In this document: positions 1-12,101 of the stretch, piece by piece
How the letters are laid out: every line of letters begins with the position of its first letter
Numbering within the stretch: the first letter of the stretch is position 1
From: Benincasa hispida
Taxonomy: Eukaryota; Streptophyta; Magnoliopsida; Cucurbitales; Cucurbitaceae
Assembly: GCF_009727055.1 (NCBI RefSeq)
Contig: NC_052357.1
Span: 21,342,966 to 21,406,965, forward strand
Reading direction: 5' to 3'
DNA: 64,000 nucleotides
Program-made: the position numbers and the translations under genes
The notes under the pieces: generated by a model
Seen by the model: the letters and a program-made list of their open reading frames with translations, nothing else
Databases searched by the model: none
What the model was told of the DNA's origin: nothing

Positions 1-870
1 CTGTTGTTTCTTGGATTCATGGTTCTTTCTTCAAGAGCTTCACCACTTCACAATGCCACTGCGTGACATTGCTCATTTCAGGGGTTTTAGTGTTGCTAGG
101 CTGCCATCTGCGATGCTCTATTCAATCCACCAAAAAAATTCTCCATCTGGATAGTCAGTGGTAATCCATGGTTCTGGCAATTTTTGACCAATCCCTTAAA
201 ACGCTCCCATGCGGCGCTTAAGGTTTCAGCTTCTTCTTGCTCAAAGTTCATGATCTCATGACGCATCCTTGCATTGGTGGTCGGTCGGAAGTATTTTTGC
301 ATGAATTTCTCCACCAACTTCTCCTAAGTTGTGATCTCACCAAGCTCCAGTGAGCTTACCCATTGCTCTGCGTCATCACGCAAAGAATAGGGGAACAGAG
401 ATAGCCTGATTGCTTCTGGGTGATTCTAGGAATAAAAAATGAGTTACACGTTTCTAGAAAATGCTTCATGTGGGCGTGAGGATCTTCTCCACGACCACCC
501 CCAAATTGTCCAACAGTTTGGAGCATTTGTAGCATCACAGATTTCATCTCGAATCTTGTCCCGTCTGGCGTTGGGTATATGATTCATGGTGAGAAATCAT
601 ACAATACAGGAGACGCATACTCTCTCATGGGACGTGTACTACTGTTCGCCATTAGGATCGGATTTTACGTAGCATAAGCTAGTTGTTGAGCTAAGTTCTG
701 ATTTGCCTGTTCGTCCGCCATTTCTTGTTGCCTGTTTTGTTGTCTGAGAAGTTGTTGCCTTAACCTTCGATGACGATTAGATCGGTTTCTTCGTCGGATG
801 GTCTTTTCAACTTTGGGGTCGTATGTAAGTTCAGGAGTGCTCTCCCTACTCATAAACGTTCACAAGCTTA
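1..870 (-). pseudogene. Ty3/gypsy gag remnant (Athila/Tat-like), cut by window edge
   Basis: Minus-strand translation gives three gag pieces in order. An Arg/Gln-rich N-terminal part lies at 853-665. A piece with the pattern FGGGRGEDPHAHMKHFLETC lies at 547-356. A piece at 317-96 contains LVEKFMQKYF-like and AWERFKGLVKNCQNHGLP motifs. These match the retrotrans_gag capsid domain of plant Ty3/gypsy elements. The pieces are in different frames, so the gene is broken by frameshifts and stops. It sits directly downstream of a primer-binding site and LTR (next entries), and the rest of the element runs left out of the window. The lineage call rests on the gag motifs and the tRNA-Asp-type primer site. 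Confidence 0.85.
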
Positions 871-951
871 GGCTTAGCTCGTAATACTCCCTCAACTAAA
901 GTGTTCCTACAAAAGATACAAGCAAAATTTCTGGTTAGTTTTGATGTTGAA

Positions 952-969
952 TCCCTAGCAACTGCGCCA
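952..969 (-). other. Primer-binding site of left gypsy element
   Basis: On the minus strand this reads TGGCGCAGTTGCTAGGGA, one to three changes from the tRNA-Asp-type primer site used by plant Athila/Tat elements. It lies between the LTR and gag, as expected for the start of reverse transcription. Confidence 0.8.
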
Positions 970-974
970 AAAAC

Positions 975-2480
975 TTGTTCGTTTCTATCGTGATTTGAGC
1001 TGGGAGTATATTGTATAAAATGAAGGGGAAAAATAAGTTCTAAGTATGAATGATGCGTTTATGCTTTGATGCGTTGAAGTGTTATAGATGTGCAACAGAA
1101 CGCACGACACTCCTTCTATTGACATTCAAGTTTTCCTAAACCAGACCCAAGTATAAATCCAATTTAGGTTCCTGGTAAGTCCAGGGTCGAACTCAGGGAT
1201 TCAGATTAAGCTAACACAGACCTTGCAATAGCTGTTGTAGGGATATTCTAAATGTATGGAGAAAATGTGTTATTTACACTAAGGTTTGTTTGTGTGCAAG
1301 AAGACATAAAAAAGTTGAGTAGAGAATGATGAATCGTGTGGAAATGGTTTTTAATGCAAGTGGTATGCGTCGATCTAAGATGAATGTACACGAACTAGAA
1401 TGTGATGTGAATGATGGCTTGCTTATTTTTTTTTATGCGTTAGACTTTTATTCGACATTTCTCAATGCGAATAACATACAAAAACTATCTCTAGGATGCA
1501 TGCTTCAAACACAGGATGCAGTAAAACACTAGTAAGTCTATCTCGAGATGTACTATGCGTTCTAACTTGATGCTGGCTTATTTATTCTCTCGAATATTCT
1601 AAGCTAAAGATGCTTTTACCAATTGATCAAGTTGGCTTAAGCGTTTGAAATGGAATTTTGCATGAAGTATAGATGTAACCAACATAAACAAGAAATAAAC
1701 AATGGCAAAGTGTGATAGATCAAATTTGTGAATTTATAAAGCAGCAGATTGTTTTTACAAAAACAATACTTAATCAGATGAAAGGATGAAAGCGATAAAT
1801 GAGATGAAAGGAACTGTGTCAAGTCGCAAAGTACAATCTCTTATCCTCTTTGGCTCAATTCTAGTTGTGTACAATCACTTGTATAAGAATTGGACGAAGT
1901 GACTCTCTCAAGCTCGGCTTCCTCAGCTCCTTGATCGGCGGTGGTAGTGGTTCTCTTCCCTTCTGCTCTTCTCGACACCACAACACATCTCTAAAGATCT
2001 AAAACTACGACTAAGCTAATACTGAGAGTGAGAACTTGAAATTTTTTGAACTTCGAACTCTGTAGGGATTTCTTCTATTTATAGGTGTTGGTCTTCTCCA
2101 GCTTGGTGATGGGCAGCATTAAAGTCCATGCCTTGGTCAGCCGCCTGACACTCAAAAGCTTTTCAGATGCCTGCTCTAGGTGCCCATGCTCTCAAGTAGT
2201 GATTTGACACAAACAGCCTGAATCAATAAATCTTCTTTGTGTTGAATCCCTCCGATGCATGGCCCATGCGTTAGAACTTTTCTTGCGACACTTCTTAATC
2301 ATGCGTTAGCCTCTTGTTGAAATCCTGCAATATAATGCATTAGTGCTGCAGCATTTTAGTAATAAACATTCTTTTGCATGAATTTGCTAATGTTTGAGTA
2401 ATTCCATGCGTTTCTTCTAAAAATGAGGAGATTTTATCATTAAAAAATCTTAATTTTCCAACTTAAGAGCCAGCATATGC
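975..2480 (-). mobile_element. 5' LTR of left gypsy element
   Basis: LTR of the minus-strand gypsy element, ending in ..ACA next to the primer-binding site. The R/U5 stretch around 1160-1205 contains the typical 'ccctgagttcgaccctgg' wording of plant gypsy LTRs when read on the minus strand. A TATA box for the element's own transcription lies at 2076-2083. The outer end is approximate, because copia coding sequence resumes near 2492. The element therefore inserted into the copia element whose 3' end follows. Small open frames inside it (for example 1326-1532 and 1637-1822) are not genes. Confidence 0.75.
2076..2083 (-). promoter_or_regulatory. TATA box of gypsy LTR
   Basis: Minus strand reads TATAAATA in the context ccTATAAATAgaag, upstream of the R region of the LTR. 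It is the likely core promoter of the left gypsy element. Confidence 0.55.
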
Positions 2481-2491
2481 TTGTATTTCTA

Positions 2492-3082
2492 TAAGTTATC
2501 AGAGAACGAGGGCTATATGCTTGTGTATGGAGATAAGGATTTGATCCTTAGAGGATTCGGACTCTGACTTTCAAACTAATAGGGATTCTAAAAAATCCAC
2601 ATCAGGGTCAGTGTTTACTCTGAATGGAGGAGCTATAGTATGATGAAGCATCAAGCAAGGATGCATCGCAGACTCCACTATGGAAGTCAAATATGTAGCT
2701 GCTAAATAGGCTGTTTGGCTTAGAACGTTCCTTACTGATTTAGAAGTTGTTCCAAATGTGTCTTTGCCTTTCACACTTTATTGTGATAATAGTGGTGTTG
2801 CGTCAAATTCTAAGGAACCTAGGAGTCATCGAAGAGGCAAACACATTAAAAGAAAATATCAATTGATTCAGGAGATTGTGCATCAAGGTGACGTGATTGT
2901 CATCCATTTATAAAGGCTGTCAAGGCTAAAGTGTTTGAGGGTCATCTAGAAAGTCTAGATCTACGAGATATGCGGCATATTATCTAGGGCAAGTGGAAAA
3001 TGTTACTAGGTATAGCGTATGCCCTAGTTTATTATATTTTGTACTTTATTTTTATTGTACATTTGGCTCCCTGAGCTTTAGA
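2492..3082 (+). pseudogene. Ty1/copia pol 3' end (RNase H), broken
   Basis: Plus-strand translation gives YMLVYGDKDLIL, then after a frameshift SDFQTNRDSKKSTSGSVFTL, then LYCDNSGVASNSKEPRSHRR, and RGDVIVIH-like text ending in LRDM-like text near 2960. This is the C-terminal RNase H of a copia polyprotein. It has at least one frameshift and several stop codons (for example near 2640 and 2705). A gypsy element interrupts it on the left. It is followed by a polypurine tract and the 3' LTR called A here. Confidence 0.85.
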
Positions 3083-3095
3083 GCAAGTGGGAGAT
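3083..3095 (+). other. Polypurine tract of copia element A
   Basis: The purine run gcaagtgggaga lies immediately before the LTR start (TATTGGG, a decayed TGTTGGG). The same wording precedes the other copia LTR at 17814. Confidence 0.75.
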
Positions 3096-3871
3096 TATTG
3101 GGATTGATGTCCTAAATCTCTTTTGTATTGTCGTAATTTGTAAACATTATGTAAACAAATTGTTATTAATAAAATAGTTGTTATTTTATGAGCATATACT
3201 CAAACTAATAAACTAAGATCCTAGGTTATTTTATGTAATTTAAGCATGTATGTAAAGACATACAGGTGGATCATGGTTAAATGATAACCTAAATGGTCTA
3301 TAGTAGATGGATATGATTGAGTACCTTATTCTGGTGATACTATGGATACGACCCACTTTGTAGATGTTACAAATATTGTAAAGTGCTACAAATGATCTGG
3401 ACCTAATCATTCATGTGGAGATATGTGAGCGAGGGTATCCTCTACAAAGAGTTTGTATAAGACCAGACCACGAAATGACTAATCTCATTATATAACACCG
3501 TTAATAGTAGAGACTTACATTTCACCAGGATGACCATAGGTGACATGACTGGAATCCTGAGTGAGTTATGAATTCCTGCCTATGAAGGCGGTTCTTTGAT
3601 TTTCATGGGTGAGAATGGCCAGATCCAACCTCAATATACCTACAATTTTAGAGGTTTGTCTGAGTGGAGAGGTGGGAACACAACTACACAAAAGGAATTC
3701 ACTCATTTTCTAATATTAGGGTAAGTAGATAAATTGCTCCCTTAAGGGTTGATTCCGAAGCTTGAATAATGTAGCCACACCCTCTCTTCGCTTGAGAGGG
3801 ATTTGGTCATAGTTGAACTATGACTTATTGTTCATTAGATGGATTAGTGGTACTTAAGGAGTATATATAAC
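3096..3871 (+). mobile_element. Copia 3' LTR A, first part
   Basis: Start of a long (about 1.67 kb net) copia LTR that begins 'ttgggattgatgtcctaaatctc'. Copies of this family recur through the window in both orientations (B, C, E, H, I, J, M). It stops at 3871 where LTR B is inserted and continues at 7768. The five bases at 3867-3871 (ATAAC) and at 7768-7772 (GTAAC) are the target-site duplication of B, with one mismatch. Confidence 0.85.
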
Positions 3872-4361
3872 TGAAGGAACTGGTGAAGCTCCTTGAGCGA
3901 AAATGGGGATCGGTCCCAAATCTCAATTTTTACCGAACATGAATATTACATAAACAAAACAGAAATATTATGCATCAAAATAAAAATTTACAACATGCTA
4001 ATTATGAATAAAAGAGAAAAGATGTCAGAGTACCCTTACATTTGAAGAATTCTTCTTCAAATTCCCTCTCCAAAAAATCACGAACAATCAAGATGACCAC
4101 CACTAATTGGTTTCCTCTATATTTTATGGGATGAGAATCCAAGGAATTTGTGAGGTCTTGGAATTTTGGGAGAGGGAAAGATAAGATGAGAAGAGAAGAG
4201 AGGTGAGAGGCTGAGACCTTTTCTCAAAAAGATTTTTGTGTGCAGATTGAATTTTACTAAATCCTCTGTAAAAATTCTAAAGAAGGAAGAAGACGAGGAA
4301 AAAACAACCATCTCTCACCCTACTATCAAGTAGTAGAGAGAAAAAGGGGAGGGAGTTATAA
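3872..4361 (-). mobile_element. Solo LTR B, left part (inserted in A)
   Basis: Minus-strand copy of the same LTR family, beginning (plus strand) TGAAGGAACTGG, which is the reverse of the family's 3' end. It is interrupted at 4361 by LTR C and continues from 6278 to 7767. Net length is about 1.98 kb, with no internal coding sequence, so it is a solo LTR. The open frame at 4117-4311 is LTR sequence, not a gene. Confidence 0.8.
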
Positions 4362-6277
4362 TGTTGGGAATGTCCTAAATCTCGCAGTTCGTAATCATGG
4401 AAACATATTCTATTTATCAATAAAAGTATTATTGAAGCAATTATTCAATAAAAGTGTTATTGAAATTGCATTATGTAATAAAAATCCAATAAACGAATCC
4501 ATGGCTATAGTATGAATACAGTAGCTTTATGTAGAGACATAAAAGAGGATCAAGTTATAGTATATGGCCAAAAAAGTCAATAAGTATATGGATGAGTTTG
4601 AGTATCTTGTTCTGAGGACACTATGGATGTGGTCTACTTTGTATGTTGATAAAAATGGCGTAATCCTAAAATCGTTCATATGGGGACATAAGAGTAGGGG
4701 CATCGTATGCAAAAGATTTTTTCATAAGACCGGACCACAAAATAGTCACTTTTTCTTTGTAACGACCATTTACTGTTAAAACTGACTTTTTTCAGTTTGA
4801 TGACCTAGGAAACTTGATCTTAATCCTGAGCTAACTATGAACTCTGGGATTAACCTTTAATTTGCATAGGTGAGAGTAGTTCAATAATACTACTCAACAA
4901 CCCTCCCATTTTAGGGATAAGACCAGATAGATAGTTGGGGACATAGTCCTGCAAGATAGAATTCTGTCCTACCCATTTTAGGTTTAGTAGACAGGTTGTT
5001 CCCTTAAGTACTGATTCCTGGTCTTGAACAAAGAGGTGCCACCTTCTCATGGTCGAGAAAGACATGGTTTATAACTTGGACTATAAACCAATTATTCAAT
5101 AGAAGATCAGTGAGAGCTTAAGGAGTAAGATGTATTTACAGGGCTAAAACGGTAATTTTGACCTAGTTGTAAATATGAAAGACCTGTAAAGGATCGACTT
5201 ACTGATTATGGTTAAATCAAGTGGATAGAAATATATCTACAGTGAGGAGAGTGCAACCATCGAGCTATAGTGGTATGTTTCGGTGGTTAGCGAATATTGA
5301 TTAATTCGGTTTAAAGAGTTTAGCCAGTTAATCTCAAATCGTTGAAGCTCATGACCTATAGGTCCATAAGATCCCTCTACTAGCTCGTAAAACATTACAT
5401 CTTAGATTAGAAAATTGAGTAAATTTGAAGTGTTCAAATTTGAAATTAGGATTTGAGTTTGAAATGTTCAAATTCAATTTAGGGTTTGGATAATTATATA
5501 TGATATAATTAAACGTTTTAATTTATTGAAATTAAACTTAAATTGGAGAGTTTAAAATATTTAAATATCTATTTAAATATAATTTACATGAATAGGGATT
5601 CATGCTTAATTTAGGTGTTTTGTTAATTTAATACTTGATATTAAATTATTATTTAATTAATTAATTAAAATGAAATTAATTTCAATTTTTTAAGAAATTC
5701 AATTTTTTGAAAATTGAACTTAAATTATATTTTATCCTCCACCCAAATTAAATATTAATAATTTTTTTTAAAAAAATGGATTTTTAAGTAGAATATCCAA
5801 CATTTTGATGTTGGTAGTGGAGTTTTCCACATTTTGACACCTTGCCTATTCACTTAATGTTAATTGAGGTGTCAATTGGCTGAATGTTTGAGTGCTTGCA
5901 TATTTAAACTTGATAAATATTTCATCTTTCAGAAGTTTGAGGGTCATGCAATCCAATTTTCTGAGATTTTTCAAGTAGAGAATATTTTGGCTTTCAAGCT
6001 CTCTAAATCCCTCTCAATTGAGAGTTTCCACCACTCAATCCAAGGCTGAGAATAGTAGAGAAGTTCCTCTTGGTGGTCTACTAGAAATTTGAAAATCAAT
6101 TTCGTAGAGTCCAGCTAGGACCAAGAGTGTTTCTACAAAGGTATACACATATGAAACCTTTTTTTTTTTTTTTTTTTATGAAAAACTGTTTTAAGCATGC
6201 TTTTGATCTCAAATTAAGTGTAATTAGAGTGCTTAATGATTCTATTTGCTTCCACTTTATGCGTGTTTATCCTATTA
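4362..6277 (+). mobile_element. Solo LTR C (inserted in B)
   Basis: Plus-strand LTR of the same broad family, starting TGTTGGGAATGTCC, about 1.92 kb, with no internal coding region. It is flanked by TATAA (4357-4361) and TACAA (6278-6282), a 5-bp target duplication with one mismatch. Joining B across it restores the 'ggagttataactctc' text seen in the uninterrupted LTR A at 8128-8145. It contains a long T run near 6161-6178. Its 3' terminus does not end in the usual CA, so that end is decayed. Open frames inside it (4564, 4850, 5864, 6127) are not genes. Confidence 0.75.
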
Positions 6278-7767
6278 TACAACTCTCTTCCAAAATTATT
6301 TTTAAAAAATGGATTAATTAAAAGAAATAATTTTAATAAAACATTATTATATATTATAAGATAACCACTTTATCGTATAATATATTAAACTATATGTATA
6401 TCAAATAAACATATAACCTATAGTTTAATATTGTATCCAATACAATATAACCTATATTTTAGTTCTTTAATTAATGCATGGTATTTAATATAAATCCCAT
6501 TTATACTAAATTTAATTATACTTTTTCAATTCACATAATTAATATTTGAATCATATTCAAATATTTAGTTCCTCTCAAATAAACTTTATATTATAATATA
6601 TCAAATATATTATAGTAATTATATCATATATAGTTAAATTAATTTAATTATATCACATATAGTTAATTCCCTCAATTAATTTGAACAACTCAAATTAATC
6701 CTAAATTGATTCTCATTTAATCCTTGTTGAGCTATAGATGAGACCTCATGAACCTGTAGCTTGAAGCTCTAATGATACTTGAATAACTAATTAAATTTCT
6801 TTAATTATATTATTCAACATCCATTAATTGTTGGGCGCTCCGCTAAAGACCGACAGCTGCACTCTTCGCACTACAGATATATTTCTGTATCCATTGGATA
6901 TAATTAGTCAATAGTGATGACCCTTCACAAATTGATCATAAGTACAACTAAGTCAAAATTACCATTTTGTCCCTGTAGTTACATTTAACTCCTTAAGTAC
7001 CACTGAATCCTAATGAAAAATAAGTCATAGTCCAACTATGACTAAACCCTTCTCAGGCCAGGAGAGGGTGTGGCACCACATTATCAAGCCCTAGAATCAG
7101 CCTTTAAGAGAACAATTTATCTACTTATCTCGACCTCAGGGAATGAGTGAATTTCGTCTTGTGTAATTGTTCCCAGCTCCCTAATCAGACGAATCTCTAA
7201 GATGGTAGGCTTGTTGAGTCGGTGATCTAGCCACTCTCACCCATACAAATCAAAGGATCGCCCTCATAGGCAAGAGTTCACAACTCATTCAGGATTCAGG
7301 TCATGTCACTTATGGTCATTCTGGTGAAATGTAAGTCTCAATAATAAACGATGTTATAAATGAGACTATTCATTTCGTGGTCCAGTCTTATACAAACTCT
7401 TTTGTATAGAATACCCCGTTCACATGTCTCCATATGAATGATCAGGATCATATCATTCTAGCACTTTACAACAATTGTAACATCTACAAAGCGGATCGTA
7501 CTCATAGTGTCACCAGGATAAGGTATCTAACCTTCTCCATCTACTACAGACTATTTAGGTTTTCACTTAAACATGATCCACCTGTATATCTCTACATACA
7601 TGTTTAAGCTACAGAAGATAACTTTGGATGTTAGTTTATTAGTTTGTAAGTTTAATGCTACTAAATGTCAAATAAAACATCTCATATTTTATTAAATAAA
7701 TAAAATATTTGTACAATACAATTACAAACTACATGATCCTACGAGATTTAGGACATCTACCCCAAAA
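6278..7767 (-). mobile_element. Solo LTR B, right part
   Basis: Continuation of B after LTR C. It runs to the reversed family start (..gagatttaggacatctaccccaaaa; canonical end is ccccaaca). It is followed by GTAAC at 7768-7772, the partner of the target duplication at 3867-3871. Confidence 0.8.
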
Positions 7768-8658
7768 GTAACTATAGGGATAAAATGGTAATTTTGGTTC
7801 AGCTATACTTACGAGCAATTTTTTAAGGATCATCGAACTGTTGACTGGTTATATCCAAAGTACAAAGAAATATATCTGTAGTATATGAGATTTATATAAT
7901 TGAATTTAGCATAAATGTAATTTATATTAAATACCATGCGTTGTTGAGAAAAAATAAAACTATAGGTTATATTGTATTTGATACAATATAAAACTTTAGG
8001 TTGTGTTATATTTTATATAACATATAGTATATATATACACTAAGTTAGTTATTACATATATATATATATATATAATTATTAATTAAATTAAATTAATTTT
8101 TAACTTTAATTTAATTAAAGAGAGAGAGTTATAACTCCCTCCCCTTAATTCTCTTTCAACTAGAACGTGAGAGATGGTTCAGTTTTGACTGATCATCTTC
8201 TTCTTCTTTTTAAGAGTCAGTGAAAGATCTCTGGGAAAATTCTCCAAGAACAGAGAAGAAAACTTATTCTTCTTCCTCCTATCAAATCTTTCTCTCTCTT
8301 CCAAAATTAGAAAGCCCACGGCTCTTGGATTCTCATTCTCAAGAGAATACAGAAGATTGACCTTTTGGTGGTGGCCATTTATATTTGTTGGATTTTTTTT
8401 TTTTTTTTTTTTGGAGATCGAGATCCAGAACGAAGTGTTTGTGATCCAGATCGAGGGAATACATGAAGAATTATTTGGCTACAAGGGTAAGTCATTTTCT
8501 TCCCTAATTCTTCTATGAATTAAACATGCCGCAAATTAGATCTGTATAATGCATAATTTTTTTATGTTTTGTAAAAATGAGTTTTTTTTAAAAAAAATAA
8601 AAAATAAAATTGGGACCGATTCCACGTTTCTGCTCAGGGCCTTCACAAGTTCCATTCA
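7768..8658 (+). mobile_element. Copia 3' LTR A, second part
   Basis: Continuation of LTR A after insertion B, from 'gtaactatagggataaaatgg' to the 3' terminus ..ccttcacaagttccattca. It includes a TA microsatellite at about 8052-8075 and a T-rich tract at 8393-8411. Decayed gypsy pol begins directly afterwards, so copia element A itself seems to have inserted into that gypsy element. Confidence 0.8.
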
Positions 8659-8663
8659 ATTTC

Positions 8664-10680
8664 ATGGCTTCTCATGGCATTGTTTTAGGATATCTTGTAT
8701 TTTCTAGGGAATTGTTAACTTTCCTTATCCTATAGATGTTAAGGAAGTTCATTATTTTCTTGGAAGTGCAAGTTTTTACAGGCCCTTCATCAAAGATTTT
8801 TTAAGATTGCACTTCCTCTATCTACCTTACTTAAAAAAGATGTCTAGTTCAATTTTGACAAAGAGTGCCAAAGAGCTTTGGACATCCTTAAAGAGAGATT
8901 GACTTTTACCCCAATTCTTCAACCTCCATGATGGGACCTACCTTTTGAAATCATGTGTGATGCTAGAAACCTAGACATCGGAGCAATTTTGGGGCAAAGA
9001 GTCGATAAAAAGAGCCATGTCATTTGTTTTAAATCTAGAACTCTCAATCCGACTCAAGTCAATTACACCGCCACCAAGAAAGAAGTTTCTTGCTATAGTC
9101 TTTGGTTTGGATAAATTTCATCCTTATTTCCTTGATTTTCCTATTACTATCTATATTGACCATGCTGGTCTTAGGTACTTGATGACAAAGAAAGAGTCCA
9201 AGGCACACCTTGTGAGATGGATTCTTCTTCTTCAGGAATTCAACCTAATGATCAGGATAGGAACAGAACCAAAAATTCAATTGCAGACTATTTAAGCCAG
9301 ATTGTGTAAGAAGAAGATTCTATATCAATGAGAGAAGACGTTATAGATGAACACTTGTTTCAGGTATCTTCTTCTATACCATGGTATGTCGACATGGTGA
9401 ATTTCCTAGTCATCGGTAAGTTTCCTTGTGACATGCCTGCTTCTAAAAGAGCTAAACTCCATAGTGGTTCTAAATACTTTGTTTGGGACCTCCCCCACCC
9501 ATCCCCATCTTTGAAAGTTTTGTGCTGATCAAATAATTAGAAGGCGTGTCCTAGAACAAGAAGTTGAGTCCATTTTATCTTTTGGTCATGAACTTACCCA
9601 TGGTCATTTTAGCCTAAAGAGAACTACTAGAAAAGTTTTAAATGGTGGTCTATTTTAGAATTCGTTGTCTGTTGACTCTTATGCTTTTTATAAATCTCGT
9701 GAAAAATATTTGAGATCAAGATCACTTTCTAAGAGAAATGAAATTCCTCTGAACTCATTTCTAGTATGTGAGATTTTTTATGTTTGGGGACTAGATTTTA
9801 TAGGACCCTTTCCCTCCTCTTTTGGATATCTCTACATTATTTTAGCAATAGATTATGTATCCAAGTGGGTCAAAGCTATTCCTACACAGACTAATAACTT
9901 TACTGTTGTTTCAAGTTTCCTCAAGATTAACATATTCTGTTGGTATGGTATTCTTCGTGCTATTATCAGTGATCAAGGCTCTCATTGTTTCAATTGAATT
10001 GTAGAAGCACTTTTTAGGGAATATAGAGTCCACCGTTGTGTTTCTACTTCTTATCATCCTCAAACGAATGGACAAGTAGAGATATCTAATAGAGAGCTGA
10101 AAAACATCTTAGAAAAGACGGTGAACACGAAGAGGAAGGACTAGAGCATGCACCTAGACGATGCTTTGTGGGCATATAAGACAACGTTCAAAACACCCAT
10201 TGGGACAACGCCCTTTAGACTAGTCTATGGCAAGGTGTGCCACCTTCCAGTCGAAATTGAGCACACGACATATTGGGCGGTCAAGTAGTGCAATATGAAT
10301 GTGAAGCAAGCCGGCGAAGAGAGATTATTGGAACTCCAAGAGTTGGAGGATTGAGGGTACAAGCTTACAAGAATTCTCGCCTCTATAAAGAAAAGGCAAA
10401 GCTTGTTCATGATAGAGCTCTCATGAAGAAGGACTTCTATGTCGGTCAGAACGTCCTTTTATTTAACTCTCACATCCAATTGATGCCAAATAAGTTGAAA
10501 TCTATGTGGTTGGGTCCATTTGAAGTAACTAATGTCTTTCCTTATGGTGTTGTAGAAATCAAAAGTTTTGAGGCAGGAAAAGAATTCAAGGTAAATGGGT
10601 ACCCGTTGAAGATTTTCAATGAAGGGGAAGGCAACTTTACTCACTTGAGCTTGGCTTTGACCCTTCCCTCATACACATGA
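8664..10680 (+). pseudogene. Athila/Tat-type Ty3/gypsy pol remnant (RT end, RNase H, integrase)
   Basis: Plus-strand translation across several frames gives, in order: the end of reverse transcriptase (GIVLGYLVFSREL, then VHYFLGSASFYRPFIKDF, about 8670-8805); RNase H (about 8880-9300, with FLAIVFGLDKFHPY, YIDHAGLRYLMTKKESKAHL and WILLLQEFNL); a linker (DEHLFQVSSSIPWYVDMVNFL); and the integrase core ([45 protein letters not shown]). The integrase C-terminal part follows (YKEKAKLVHDRALMKKDFYV, then GPFEVTNVFPYGVVEI). The order and motifs fit plant Athila/Tat pol. There are many stops and frameshifts, for example near 8900, 9297, 9525, 9657, 9997 and 10288. The last open stretch, about 10340-10680, covers the integrase C-terminal domain. 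Confidence 0.9.
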
Positions 10681-12101
10681 GCCCATACTCACCTAACGCC
10701 GAATAACCGATGATAAAAAAATTTACACTTCTTAGAAGCAACCAGGCGTCAAATTTAATAGCTTTTTTTATTTTAGTTTTTTAGTTTTTAGTTTTGCTTA
10801 TTTTCAATAAAATTGAATAATTGAGACAATTTTGAATGACTTTTTTCTTAACATAATACATTGTTGCTAGAGTTTCATCATCCTCAAACCTCTGCATGCA
10901 TATAAATTTAGGGGAGCTTTCTGTTCACTCCCTTTCTTTGTCCTTGTGCTTAGTTTTTAGTTTTAGTACATTGAGGATGATGTATAGTTTGAAAGTTGGG
11001 GGTGGGTGTGAAGCATGTTTGTTCGCTTTTGCATGTATGTTGTTTTGGTCTGGCTTGATATCTAGTTATGTTACGCAAAAATTTGATAGATGTTGATTCT
11101 TTGATTCTTGATGCATATCTTAGATAACCTTTGAGCATCTGAGTTTGAGTTTTGTGTTTTCTATTTAGAGAATAATTTTTGTTCTGAATGACTGAATGAT
11201 TGAATGATTGATTGATACAATGCATGGCATGTTTGCTTAGTTTTTCGCTTCTTTTTAATGAAAGTTTATGATACAATTTTCAAGTATATGCTTGCATGAT
11301 CTTAGTATGAAGAATTCTTTCATGATTTTGGGCCCATTTTAAAAAACTTTCTTGTCATTTCATGCATATTTTAGTACTTTGTTGAGTAATTTTTGGCTCC
11401 TAGATTCTTAAAAATTGTTTATCTTTCTTAGATTTTTGTTGTCATCTCGAAAGATCCATCTTTGGTTTAAGAGTAACCATTCTTATTTTAGAGTAGTGCT
11501 AGACAAAATGGATAAAAGTGATGAGCCTAAGTGTGTGAAATAAATAAATAAATAAAAAGAGAAGCAAAATAGTTGCTAAAAAAAAGTTTTTTTTTAATTA
11601 AAAAAAAAAGTATGTGTATGGATAGATGTGAAAAGAACTATCCCCGTTGTGTTCAATCAGAACCCCGCGAGAAAAGAGTGGGTATGGTTCCCTGTAATGG
11701 ATGTGTGAAAGCTAGTCCTCTAGACAAAACAAATGCCCTCTAGTTTTTTGTGTATGTGTGTTACACACCCTTGTCTAAGTGTTACCTTTTTTGCAAGTTT
11801 GGTATGTCTAAAGCCGATAACCGAGTGAAAATAGAGTAAAAAGAAAATGGAAGTTAGATAAAACTTTTTTGGGCATTCTTTGAAGCTTTTGTTCCATTCA
11901 TTCATGATATAACTTGAAAAGTATTTTTAAATGAGTTTCAATTGATTGTTTGAATTTAAATTACCTAAGTGATTGCTAGCTTGACTTAAAGAATGTTAAG
12001 ACTTGAGATTCGATTAGTGTAATTGAGTGGACAGATTTTTTTATGCATGATTGTATTTTTTTACCTTGCTCAGGACGATCAAGAACTATGTTGGGGGTAT
12101 T
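10681..12101 (+). mobile_element. Gypsy 3' non-coding region with polypurine tracts
   Basis: No coding sequence is recognisable between integrase and the LTR. A G-rich stretch, gaaagttgggggtgggtg, lies at about 10990-11010. A second, tatgttgggggtatt, lies directly before the LTR start at about 12087-12101; this second one is in the polypurine-tract position. A long 3' region like this is usual for Athila/Tat elements. The open frame at 10950-11276 (minus) has no recognisable domain. Confidence 0.7.
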
